The notes beneath the pieces were generated by a model. It did not search any database, was not told the DNA's origin, and saw only the letters and a program-made list of their open reading frames with translations. Below, piece after piece: positions 49,451 through 57,147 of a stretch of 64,000 nucleotides of DNA (position 1 is its first letter; the number at the start of each line of letters is the position of its first letter). The position numbers and the translations under genes were made by a program. The stretch spans positions 248,001 through 312,000 of the forward strand of contig NZ_SNTZ01000002.1 in NCBI RefSeq assembly GCF_004916895.1, in the 5' to 3' direction. This DNA comes from Flagellimonas alvinocaridis (GTDB taxonomy: Bacteria > Bacteroidota > Bacteroidia > Flavobacteriales > Flavobacteriaceae).

Positions 49451-50923
49451 ATGGAAGCCCACCTAAACAAAATTGTTGGCGAAGGATTGACCTATGATGA
49501 TGTCCTGCTTGTGCCAGCATATTCCGAAGTACTTCCTCGGGAAGTCAATATTCAATCGAAATTTACAAGAAACATTACCATTAATGTTCCTATTGTATCT
49601 GCTGCTATGGATACGGTCACTGAATCCCGTATGGCCATAGCTATGGCTCGCGAAGGAGGCATTGGTGTGCTTCATAAGAACATGACCATCGAGCAGCAAG
49701 CCCTTAAAGTCCGTAAGGTTAAAAGAGCCGAAAGTGGTATGATCATGGATCCTGTTACTCTTCCTTTGGATTCTACGGTTAGGGATGCCAAAGCCAATAT
49801 GAAGGAGCATAGCATTGGGGGAATTCCAATTGTGGATGATAATAAAAGATTGATAGGAATCGTGACCAATAGGGATTTGCGGTTCGAAAAAAATAATGAT
49901 CGCCCCATTGCGGAGGTCATGACTTCGGAAAATTTGGTCACTGTTGGTGAGGGTACTTCATTGCAACAGGCCGAGGTAATTCTTCAAGAAAACAAAATTG
50001 AAAAATTACCGGTGGTGAATGACAAGGATGAATTGGTTGGACTTATCACCTTTCGGGACATCACCAAACTAACCCAGAAACCCATTGCCAATAAAGACCA
50101 ATACGGTCGCTTGCGTGTTGCTGCTGCGGTTGGGGTAACGGCCGATGCTGTGGAAAGGGCAGGGGCCCTTGTAAATGCTGGTGTGGATGCAATTATTATC
50201 GACACAGCACACGGTCACACCAAAGGTGTGGTCGGTATCCTAAAGGAAGTCAAAAAAACATACCCAGAGCTTGATGTGGTCGTGGGTAATATCGCTACTG
50301 CCGAAGCAGCCAAGTATTTGGTCGAAGCCGGAGCCGATGCCGTAAAAGTGGGTATAGGACCAGGGTCTATATGTACCACCCGTGTGGTTGCCGGAGTTGG
50401 CTTCCCGCAATTCTCCGCTGTACTGGAAGTGGCTGCTGCCATAAAAGGTACTGGGGTTCCTGTGATTGCCGATGGTGGTATCCGATATACTGGGGATATT
50501 CCCAAAGCTATTGCTGCTGGGGCCGATACGGTGATGCTGGGTTCTTTGTTGGCAGGTACCAAGGAATCTCCTGGAGAGACCATTATTTATGAAGGTCGAA
50601 AATTCAAATCGTACCGTGGAATGGGTTCTGTTGAGGCCATGAAACAGGGCAGTAAGGACCGCTACTTCCAAGATGTGGAAGACGATATCAAGAAATTGGT
50701 TCCTGAAGGCATTGTGGGACGTGTACCCTACAAAGGTGATCTATACGAGAGCATGCATCAATTTATTGGTGGTCTGCGTGCCGGAATGGGCTATTGTGGT
50801 GCCAAGGATATAGAAACCCTTAAAGAAACTGGGCGATTTGTGAAAATCACTTCCAGTGGTATCCATGAAAGCCATCCGCATGATGTAACCATCACTAAGG
50901 AAAGTCCAAATTATAGTAGATAG
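49451..50923 (+). CDS. guaB: Inosine-5'-monophosphate dehydrogenase
   Basis: A 490-residue TIM-barrel enzyme that makes XMP from IMP with NAD+, the committed step of GMP synthesis. It opens [21 protein letters not shown], carries a CBS pair at about 95-205 ([31 protein letters not shown]), the catalytic Cys loop [18 protein letters not shown] near 305, and the flap [18 protein letters not shown] with the Arg-Tyr near 400. All expected residues present. Divergent from DUF6686. Confidence 0.97.
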   Translation: MEAHLNKIVGEGLTYDDVLLVPAYSEVLPREVNIQSKFTRNITINVPIVSAAMDTVTESRMAIAMAREGGIGVLHKNMTIEQQALKVRKVKRAESGMIMDPVTLPLDSTVRDAKANMKEHSIGGIPIVDDNKRLIGIVTNRDLRFEKNNDRPIAEVMTSENLVTVGEGTSLQQAEVILQENKIEKLPVVNDKDELVGLITFRDITKLTQKPIANKDQYGRLRVAAAVGVTADAVERAGALVNAGVDAIIIDTAHGHTKGVVGILKEVKKTYPELDVVVGNIATAEAAKYLVEAGADAVKVGIGPGSICTTRVVAGVGFPQFSAVLEVAAAIKGTGVPVIADGGIRYTGDIPKAIAAGADTVMLGSLLAGTKESPGETIIYEGRKFKSYRGMGSVEAMKQGSKDRYFQDVEDDIKKLVPEGIVGRVPYKGDLYESMHQFIGGLRAGMGYCGAKDIETLKETGRFVKITSSGIHESHPHDVTITKESPNYSR

Positions 50924-50938
50924 TAAAATTAAACGGAT

Positions 50939-51454
50939 TTATTTTCCAGCGTAGGTCTGCCAATCCTGATCTTTGTAGATATTGTCCCCAAAGTAACGGG
51001 CAATTTGTAGAAAGGGCTCTACCTTTTGGTATCCGGGTACCGGAGATAACATTTTTAAATCCTCATCCAAAAAGACCACCGTGGGATAACTCATTTTTCC
51101 TTGCAGTAAGGCTGCGGCAAATTCATGGTAACCTCTTCTTCCAGAAGGGACAAATTTGAAGGTCTTACCTTGAAATTCAATGGGGTCTTTCCCTTCGGCG
51201 TCCAACTTTACCATGTAAAAATTGTCCTGCATGTAAGCGGAAACCTCAGGATTTTGAAAGGTGTCCTTGTCCATTTTTTTACACCATCCACACCAATCAG
51301 TGTACACATCGATGAATATTTTTTTGGGCTTGGCATCGGTTTGTGACAATTGTACAGCTTCTTCCCAAGATACCCAATTGATATCCTGTGCTTGGGCCTG
51401 AAACCCTGTCAATAGAAGAAACATTAAACTGATTTGGGTAAAAATTGTGCGCAT
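50939..51454 (-). CDS. Periplasmic thioredoxin-like protein
   Basis: A 171-residue exported thiol protein. Signal peptide 1-22 (MRTIFTQISLMFLLLTGFQAQA). Thioredoxin fold with redox motif WCGWC in VYTDWCGWCKKMDKDTFQN, and cis-Pro in KMSYPTVVFLDEDL. It resembles DsbD-gamma/thioredoxin_7 proteins that reduce or form disulfides outside the cytoplasm. An ATG 108 bases upstream would overlap the DUF3995 gene and bury the signal peptide, so 51454 is chosen. Convergent with guaB. Confidence 0.9.
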   Translation of the reverse strand: MRTIFTQISLMFLLLTGFQAQAQDINWVSWEEAVQLSQTDAKPKKIFIDVYTDWCGWCKKMDKDTFQNPEVSAYMQDNFYMVKLDAEGKDPIEFQGKTFKFVPSGRRGYHEFAAALLQGKMSYPTVVFLDEDLKMLSPVPGYQKVEPFLQIARYFGDNIYKDQDWQTYAGK

Positions 51455-51524
51455 AGTGCCTATGTTTTGAGGTATTGGTCTCTTAACCAATACAAAACTA
51501 ACGAAAATTGTGCCAAAAAAGTAT

Positions 51525-51938
51525 TCAACCCCAAAACTCCAAAACGAAGATAAGCGCAGCAATGACCAAGGTCAATGGGGAATAGAACTTTGAATCCATT
51601 CCCGCAAAATTGGTGTTCTTCACTGTCTTGAAAAAACCAACGTATCTAAAATCCCCAATGGTCCTTACTAAAAACAAAGCGCCAATTCCCAAAGAGATAT
51701 GGGTCAACCCTTCAAAATTGAAAAACTCCAAAACCTTGTTAAGGTAAATAGAGGCAAAAAGTGCCAAAAACAAACCTACGAGGAATGTGCCTGCTTTCCC
51801 GGGCCGCATCAATAATTGACCATCTTCATTGGTGGGGAGCACCCGTGTGGGGTCCTTGATACCAAAAAGAACCCAATACAAATGCAATCCGGAAAGGAAG
51901 ATAAATACAATGGCAAGCAATAGGGCAATGACCCCCAT
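51525..51938 (-). CDS. DUF3995 family membrane protein
   Basis: A 137-residue protein with four helices: LLLAIVFIFLSGLHLYWVLFG (with the conserved His-x2-Trp), AGTFLVGLFLALFASIYL, ISLGIGALFLVRTIGDFRYVGFFK, and PLTLVIAALIFVLEF. The GDFRYVGFFK stretch is the DUF3995 signature. No role known. One base after lysA stops and 70 bases before the thioredoxin-like start, so the three minus-strand genes may be one transcript. Confidence 0.88.
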   Translation of the reverse strand: MGVIALLLAIVFIFLSGLHLYWVLFGIKDPTRVLPTNEDGQLLMRPGKAGTFLVGLFLALFASIYLNKVLEFFNFEGLTHISLGIGALFLVRTIGDFRYVGFFKTVKNTNFAGMDSKFYSPLTLVIAALIFVLEFWG

Positions 51939-51939
51939 C

Positions 51940-53178
51940 TTATTTTACAGCTTCTTTTTGGGTTACTTTGAATAAATCTTTGGTATCCACCTGGTTTCTT
52001 AAAATATCATCAAACGTTTCCCTTTCCCTAATTAGGTGCGCCTTGTTTTTATACCATAAAACTTCAGCTGGCCTATATCTGGAGTTATAGTTGCTGGCCA
52101 TGGTAAAACAGTAGGCTCCGGCATTTTTAAAACAGAGAATATCTCCTTCCGATATTTCGTTGATCCTGCGATTGCTGCCAAAAGTATCCGTTTCACAGAT
52201 ATATCCCACAACGGAGTAATACCGTTCCCGCCCCTTGGGGTTGGAAATGTTGATGATGTCGTGACTAGAACCATATAGCATAGGTCTGATAAGGTGATTG
52301 AATCCAGAGTCAACACTTGCAAAAACGGTGGATGTGGTCTGTTTTACAACATTGACTTTTGCCAAAAAGTAACCAGCCTCGCTCACCAAGAATTTGCCAG
52401 GCTCAAAGGCCAAGGTAAGTTCGCGACCATATTCGGCACAGAATTCATTGAAACGTGCGGTCAATTTTTTACCCAATTCTTCCACATTGGTTTGAATGTC
52501 ACCTTTTTTGTAAGGAACCTTAAATCCGCTTCCAAAATCTATAAACTCCAAATCTTTGAAGTTTTTGGCGGTTTCAAATAGTATTTCAGATGCATAAAGG
52601 AATACATCAATATCCAAAATATCGCTTCCTGTATGCATGTGAATACCATTTATATTCATGTTGGTAAGTTCCACAATGCGGAGTAAATGCGGAATTTGAT
52701 GGATGCTGATACCAAACTTGGAATCGATATGACCCACAGATATCTTAGAGTTTCCACCGGCCATCACGTGCGGGTTTATTCGGATACATACTGGAATATC
52801 AGGATGCTTGCTTCCAAACTGTTCCAAAACGGATAGGTTGTCTATGTTGATTTGAACTCCAAGTGCCGCAGCCTGTTCAATTTCTTCCAAGGAAACACCG
52901 TTGGGAGTATATATGATGGATTCAGGCGCAAAACCTGCCAATAGCCCAAGTTTTACTTCTTGTATGGAAACCGTGTCCAAACCACTTCCCAAATGGTTCA
53001 TAAACCTAAGGATGCTGATATTGGACAGTGCCTTGGCGGCATAATTCAATCTTAGGTTTGGAACCCCTTCAAACGCTTGGGTCAATCTATGGTATTGTGA
53101 GGCTATTTTTTCGGCATCGTAAACGTAAAGTGGAGCACCAAACTCGCCGGCAAGCTTCAATAAATCTTTGGAATTCAT
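51940..53178 (-). CDS. lysA: Diaminopimelate decarboxylase
   Basis: A 412-residue PLP enzyme (fold III) that makes lysine from meso-diaminopimelate. PLP lysine in LNYAAKALSNISIL near residue 40, His in GIHMHTGSDI, Gly-rich phosphate loop DFGSGFKVPYKKGD, substrate Arg/Tyr in LAFEPGKFLVSEAG, and active-site Cys in VGYICETDTFGSNR. MNSKDLLKLA (53178) is chosen over 27 extra upstream codons. Followed by DUF3995 and thioredoxin-like genes. Confidence 0.95.
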   Translation of the reverse strand: MNSKDLLKLAGEFGAPLYVYDAEKIASQYHRLTQAFEGVPNLRLNYAAKALSNISILRFMNHLGSGLDTVSIQEVKLGLLAGFAPESIIYTPNGVSLEEIEQAAALGVQINIDNLSVLEQFGSKHPDIPVCIRINPHVMAGGNSKISVGHIDSKFGISIHQIPHLLRIVELTNMNINGIHMHTGSDILDIDVFLYASEILFETAKNFKDLEFIDFGSGFKVPYKKGDIQTNVEELGKKLTARFNEFCAEYGRELTLAFEPGKFLVSEAGYFLAKVNVVKQTTSTVFASVDSGFNHLIRPMLYGSSHDIINISNPKGRERYYSVVGYICETDTFGSNRRINEISEGDILCFKNAGAYCFTMASNYNSRYRPAEVLWYKNKAHLIRERETFDDILRNQVDTKDLFKVTQKEAVK

Positions 53179-53339
53179 ATGGATTAGTCTTTCCGACAAA
53201 ACTAAGCCTTGTACTCGGGTTGTACAAGAATAAAAAGTAGAGAAATATTTTTGTAACAAATTGTTTTATAAATAACAAATGACTTTTTAAATACTTGCGC
53301 CTTTGGGTTTCACATTGTACATTTAGGCAAACTCCAACA

Positions 53340-53978
53340 ATGAAACTACCACTATTTCCACTACAATCTGTTTTTTTTCCGGGTGAGACCGTTCCCTTGC
53401 ACATTTTTGAAGAGCGATACAAGCAACTGATCAATGATTGTAGAAATGAAGCGATCACTTTTGGAATACCAGTGTTCATCAACAATACCTTATCCTATGG
53501 AACCGAGGTGCAATTGGTCGAGGTTGTAACGACATACGATAATGGTGAAATGGATGTGATCTGTGTGGCACGTCAGGTGTTTAAGATGCTTTCCTTTGAA
53601 AATCAAATGGAAGGGAAGTTATATGCGGGTGGAGATGTTGAGTTTTTGGATATGGAGAACAGCGCAGATGAGAAACTTAGAGTGGAAGTCCTTGAAAAAG
53701 TGGAAGAGTTATATGGCCTAATGGATGTTCCCTTTACCCAAATTTCCCCAAAACAGTTCAGTAGTTATTCCTTGGCACATAAAATGGGACTTTCCTTTGA
53801 ACAGGAATACCAATTGCTACAGATTTCCAACGAAACCGATCGCTTGCTGTTCATCAAAGGTCATTTGGAATCCACCACGGCTATTCTAACCCAAGTAAAC
53901 CATGCCAAAACCGTTATTGAAATGAACGGGCACTTTAAGAATTTTGACCCTTTGGACTTCGAAGACTTTAAAATTTGA
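53340..53978 (+). CDS. LON substrate-binding domain protein
   Basis: A 212-residue protein made only of the Lon N-terminal (LAN/PUA-like) domain and a short helical part. It opens MKLPLFPLQSVFFPGETVPLHIFEERYKQLI, with the family motif PLHIFE-RY. Lon's ATPase and protease domains are absent. Such proteins are single-domain relatives, perhaps adaptors. The ATG at 53340 starts at the conserved LPLFPLQ strand; an ATG 45 bases upstream gives an unrelated extension. Confidence 0.92.
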   Translation: MKLPLFPLQSVFFPGETVPLHIFEERYKQLINDCRNEAITFGIPVFINNTLSYGTEVQLVEVVTTYDNGEMDVICVARQVFKMLSFENQMEGKLYAGGDVEFLDMENSADEKLRVEVLEKVEELYGLMDVPFTQISPKQFSSYSLAHKMGLSFEQEYQLLQISNETDRLLFIKGHLESTTAILTQVNHAKTVIEMNGHFKNFDPLDFEDFKI

Positions 53979-54073
53979 AGGTTCAATTCAACAAAAAGCA
54001 CTACAATTGTCATAGGTAATGGATTGGAAGGCAATTATTCTTTTTTCATCTTCTATTTCTCGGTGTGGTTTTC

Positions 54074-54081
54074 TATTTTTG
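54074..54081 (+). promoter_or_regulatory. -7 promoter element of sucC
   Basis: TATTTTTG matches TAnnTTTG, 26 bases before the sucC start codon. Confidence 0.5.
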
Positions 54082-54106
54082 TCAACGAACAAAAGTTAAT
54101 TCACAG

Positions 54107-55300
54107 ATGAATCTTCACGAATATCAAGGAAAAGAAATTTTAGCCAGTTTTGGAGTAAGGATACAACGCGGAATTGTTGCCCGAAACGCGAATGAAGCGG
54201 TAAGCGCCGCCAAACAACTTACTCAGGAAACAGGTACGGGATGGCACGTGATCAAAGCTCAAGTGCATGCTGGAGGCCGAGGTAAAGGCGGAGGCGTTAA
54301 ATTGGCCAAGAACTTGAAGGAAGTTGAAGAATTGGCAGGAAGCATCATAGGGATGAACCTTATTACTCCACAAACATCTGCAGAGGGAAAGAAAGTACAC
54401 CAAGTATTAATTGCTGAAGATGTTTACTATCCAGGAGATAGTGAAACCAATGAGTTTTATATGTCTGTATTGATGAACAGAGGTACAGGTAGAAACATGG
54501 TAATGTACTCCACGGAAGGTGGGATGGATATTGAGGAAGTGGCTGAAAAAACCCCTCATCTTATTTTTACCGAGGAAATTGATCCCGCAACAGGTCTTTT
54601 GCCGTTTCAGGCTAGGCGTATAGCTTTTAATCTAGGGCTATCCGGAAATGCGTTCAAAGAGATGGTGAAATTTGTTACTGCCCTTTACAAGGCATATGAG
54701 CAAAGTGATGCCAGTCTTTTTGAAATCAATCCAGTCCTTAAGACTTCTGATGATAAAATCATGGCCGTTGATGCCAAGGTGTCTATAGATGACAATGCAT
54801 TGTATAGAAGAAAGGCCTATGCCGAAATGCGTGACCTTCGTGAGGAAAACCCCATTGAAGTTGAAGCTAGAGAGGTGGGGTTGAACTATGTGGATTTGGA
54901 TGGTAACGTGGGCTGTATGGTGAATGGTGCCGGATTGGCCATGGCTACTATGGATTTGATAAAAATGGCCGGTGGTGAACCTGCCAACTTTCTGGATGTT
55001 GGAGGAACGGCTGATGCAAAAAGGGTGGAAGAGGCTTTTAGAATCATCCTAAAAGATCCGAATGTAAAAGCAATATTGATCAATATCTTTGGCGGTATTG
55101 TTCGTTGCGATAGGGTGGCACAAGGTGTGGTGGATGCCTATAAGAATATGGGCGACGCCATTAAGGTTCCCATTATCGTTAGATTGCAAGGGACCAATGC
55201 CGAATTGGCCAAAGAAATCATAGACAATTCTGGATTGGCCGTGCATTCTGCTGTACAGTTCCAAGAAGCTGCGGATAAAGTAAAAGAAGTATTGGGGTAA
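54107..55300 (+). CDS. sucC: Succinyl-CoA ligase (ADP-forming), beta subunit
   Basis: A 397-residue ATP-grasp subunit of the citric-acid-cycle enzyme that converts succinyl-CoA to succinate with ATP/GTP formation. Opening MNLHEYQGKEILASFGV; ATP grasp VIKAQVHAGGRGKGGGVKLA; metal and phosphate parts LFEINPVLKTSDDKIMAVDAKVSIDDNA; C-terminal CoA-type domain FLDVGGTADAKRVEEAF and NIFGGIVRCDRVAQG. The alpha subunit gene is not adjacent, as is common in flavobacteria. The ATG 54107 fits the family start. Strong terminator follows. Confidence 0.97.
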   Translation: MNLHEYQGKEILASFGVRIQRGIVARNANEAVSAAKQLTQETGTGWHVIKAQVHAGGRGKGGGVKLAKNLKEVEELAGSIIGMNLITPQTSAEGKKVHQVLIAEDVYYPGDSETNEFYMSVLMNRGTGRNMVMYSTEGGMDIEEVAEKTPHLIFTEEIDPATGLLPFQARRIAFNLGLSGNAFKEMVKFVTALYKAYEQSDASLFEINPVLKTSDDKIMAVDAKVSIDDNALYRRKAYAEMRDLREENPIEVEAREVGLNYVDLDGNVGCMVNGAGLAMATMDLIKMAGGEPANFLDVGGTADAKRVEEAFRIILKDPNVKAILINIFGGIVRCDRVAQGVVDAYKNMGDAIKVPIIVRLQGTNAELAKEIIDNSGLAVHSAVQFQEAADKVKEVLG

Positions 55301-55322
55301 TTTCCGTAATACTCCAAAAGAT

Positions 55323-55356
55323 AAGGGCAACGTTTTTTTAACGTTGCCCTTTTTTA
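55323..55356 (+). terminator. Terminator after sucC
   Basis: Perfect 12-bp stem AAGGGCAACGTT / AACGTTGCCCTT with a five-T loop and a T run. Confidence 0.9.
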
Positions 55357-55566
55357 TTTTTCTTGATCCAATACAAAAACCATTTCAAGGTATTCAAACT
55401 TTTGCTGTTTTTGATAGATGTTTTAATCTAAAAAGGAGAAGTGTGTTGATAAGCTTGCAAACCACTTCCGTGATGATGGGAAAGCATGAATATTAAGCCA
55501 AGGTTACAGAAATTAAATGTCAGTTAAATCGCACCGTTGGTGTATTGATTTCGGTTTTTTGGAGCG
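55357..55566. other. Intergenic stretch without a recognised gene
   Basis: The 360 bases between sucC and the next gene hold the terminator, then about 200 bases in which I see no gene, tRNA or strong repeat; the longest frames are under 20 codons. The promoter of the next gene starts at 55567. Confidence 0.6.
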
Positions 55567-55574
55567 TAATTTTG
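55567..55574 (+). promoter_or_regulatory. -7 promoter element of the 111-residue secreted protein gene
   Basis: TAATTTTG matches TAnnTTTG. The start codon is about 86 bases further, giving a long leader of about 80 bases. Confidence 0.5.
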
Positions 55575-55660
55575 CCTTGTCTTTCAAAAAGAAACGTTCA
55601 TTAAAGAGTTGTAAAACCTATTCTTAAGCATCATCAAAATCAGAAAACAAAAACGAAATC

Positions 55661-55996
55661 ATGAAAAAAATCAAAGCTATTACATTGACTTTTACGTTGT
55701 TCGCAACTATGGCCCTTTTTGCCAATCCAAGTACCGAAGAAAATCCTGAAAAAAGCCTTTGCTCCCAAATCCAAGGGATGTTGAAAAACAATACCCTTAA
55801 ATTAGCTACTGAGGATTGGACGGCACAAGTTATTTTCACCATAAATAAAAACGGTGAGCTTGTGGTGCTTTCAGTGGACACAAAGAGTAGTACTCTTGAA
55901 GGGTTCATCAAGAGCAGATTGAACTATCAGAAAGTGAAATTGGAAGGAATCCCTTCCGGAAAAGTATTTGCTGTTCCTGTTCGGGTTACGGCATAG
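55661..55996 (+). CDS. Small secreted protein of unknown function (TonB-C-like strand pattern)
   Basis: A 111-residue exported protein. Signal peptide 1-21 (MKKIKAITLTFTLFATMALFA). The mature part has a WTAQVIFTINKNGELVVLSVDTKSSTLEGFIKSRLNYQKVKLEG segment and closing VFAVPVRVTA strand, similar in layout to TonB C-terminal domains, but too short and without proline-rich linker. A role in the periplasm is likely; nothing more can be said. It has its own promoter and terminator. Confidence 0.7.
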   Translation: MKKIKAITLTFTLFATMALFANPSTEENPEKSLCSQIQGMLKNNTLKLATEDWTAQVIFTINKNGELVVLSVDTKSSTLEGFIKSRLNYQKVKLEGIPSGKVFAVPVRVTA

Positions 55997-56020
55997 CAGA
56001 AGCTATTGTTCAACTATTTC

Positions 56021-56051
56021 AAAAAGCCCTGAATCGTATCGGGGCTTTTTT
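56021..56051 (+). terminator. Terminator after the 111-residue secreted protein gene
   Basis: Stem AAAAAGCCC (56021-56029) with GGGCTTTTT (56042-56050) and T run. Confidence 0.85.
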
Positions 56052-56113
56052 ATGCACTAAATTTTGAGTTTTCGAGTTATGTAATATAGGAACCTATCTA
56101 AAAATCTGCACCT

Positions 56114-56515
56114 ATGGGTACCTACGAGGAAAAATTAAGTATTCTTTCAGAGATGATCGCTTTTGCAAGGGTGGATCATTCTTTGAAGGAATCTGAATAC
56201 CAATTTTTACTCAAAGTGGCCCTGAACTTAGGTGTGCAAAGGGATGTATTTGATGGACTTCTCAAAGAAAACTCCCCAAGGATTGTGCTGAAAACCCAAG
56301 CTGAACGCATAGTTCAGTTTCACAGGCTATTGCTTTTGATGAATGTTGACCAAGAACAACACAAAAAGGAAGTGAACACCTTGTACAATATCGGACTTCA
56401 TATGGGGTTACCTCCGGCAGCTATCGGTCAAGTGCTCGAGGTCATGCACAACTATCCAGATAAAGTAATTCCACCAGATGTGCTAATCAATATCTTCAAG
56501 GCGCATTACAATTAA
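56114..56515 (+). CDS. TerB-like helical protein
   Basis: A 133-residue all-helical cytoplasmic protein. Helix 1-2 EKLSILSEMIAFARVDHSLKESEYQFLLKVALNLGV has the acidic-turn layout of TerB-type tellurite-resistance proteins, and MNVDQEQHKKEVNTLYNIGLHMGLPPAAIGQVLEVM repeats it. Relatives near uvrB are sometimes labelled excinuclease subunits, but no UvrB feature is present, so that name should not be used. Metal binding is plausible. The hsp20 gene follows after its TGTCA-rich upstream region. Confidence 0.7.
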   Translation: MGTYEEKLSILSEMIAFARVDHSLKESEYQFLLKVALNLGVQRDVFDGLLKENSPRIVLKTQAERIVQFHRLLLLMNVDQEQHKKEVNTLYNIGLHMGLPPAAIGQVLEVMHNYPDKVIPPDVLINIFKAHYN

Positions 56516-56532
56516 TGTCATTTTGTCATAAC
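56514..56532 (+). promoter_or_regulatory. TGTCA-repeat element upstream of hsp20
   Basis: AATGTCATTTTGTCATAAC; 15 of 19 bases match the minus-strand grpE element at 11473-11491, with the same eight-base spacing of TGTCA. It starts at the TerB-like stop codon and lies about 100 bases before the hsp20 ATG. Confidence 0.45.
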
Positions 56533-56545
56533 ATTTTGTTAAAAC

Positions 56546-56562
56546 CATGTCAAATAGACATG
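56546..56562. promoter_or_regulatory. Inverted repeat in the hsp20 promoter region
   Basis: CATGTC (56546-56551), five bases, GACATG (56557-56562), a perfect inverted repeat. It contains the same TGTC core and precedes a TTTG (56564-56567) that could be the -33 box. Probable heat-shock operator. Confidence 0.5.
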
Positions 56563-56633
56563 ATTTGTGCAGTGGTACATAATTTGTCCTATGCATGGTG
56601 ATTTAAAAGTTTAACCTAAAAAAGTAAATCGCC

Positions 56634-57059
56634 ATGAGTATAGTAAAGAGAAACAATCTATTTTTCCCCGCTTTGTTGAATGATGTTATGGGACCGGATT
56701 GGTTCGGTGGCACCGACAAGTGGAATACTACTGTTCCTGCTGTAAACATTAAGGACAATGAGAAAGAATTTGAGCTTGAATTGGCTGTTCCCGGTGTCAA
56801 AAAAGAGGATTTTACCGTGGAAGTTGACCATGACGTGCTTACCGTTTCCAGTGAAATAAAGTCGGAAAGCAAGGATACCAAGGAAAATTACACCAGAAAG
56901 GAATTTTCGTATTCATCATTTAAAAGAGCTTTCACCTTACCTGAAACGGTAGATGGCTCTAAAATCGATGCAAAATATGAAGATGGGGTATTGAAATTGA
57001 CGTTGCCCAAGAAAGAAGAAGCATTACCAAAACCCAAGCGCCTGATTTCTATTGGGTAA
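56634..57059 (+). CDS. Hsp20/alpha-crystallin small heat-shock protein
   Basis: A 141-residue holdase chaperone. The alpha-crystallin domain spans about 35-130: NTTVPAVNIKDNEKEFELELAVPGVKKEDFTVEVDHDVLTVSSE and AKYEDGVLKLTLPKKEE (the A-x-x-x-n-GVL motif). The C-terminal IXI-type motif is ISI in RLISIG. It binds unfolding proteins without ATP and passes them to DnaK. Upstream elements resemble those of grpE-dnaJ. A terminator follows. Confidence 0.95.
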   Translation: MSIVKRNNLFFPALLNDVMGPDWFGGTDKWNTTVPAVNIKDNEKEFELELAVPGVKKEDFTVEVDHDVLTVSSEIKSESKDTKENYTRKEFSYSSFKRAFTLPETVDGSKIDAKYEDGVLKLTLPKKEEALPKPKRLISIG

Positions 57060-57066
57060 ATAAAAA

Positions 57067-57141
57067 ATGAAACGCACCAACTAGAGGTGTTTCATGATGG
57101 TTAGTTAGTTGGCGCGCTCCGGCAGAAATGTTCGGAGCGCG
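57067..57141 (+). terminator. Two hairpins after hsp20
   Basis: First stem: ATGAAAC..CACC / GGTG..TTTCAT (57067-57094). Second: CGCGCTCCG (57113-57121) with CGGAGCGCG (57133-57141) then TTTCATTT. The second is the likely terminator for hsp20; uvrB on the other strand ends seven bases later without a good U-tract. Confidence 0.6.
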
Positions 57142-57147
57142 TTTCAT

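Noticed and set aside
56114..56515. Small excinuclease subunit B label
   Set aside because: The protein is short and helical and lacks any UvrB motif; true uvrB is at 57148-59136.
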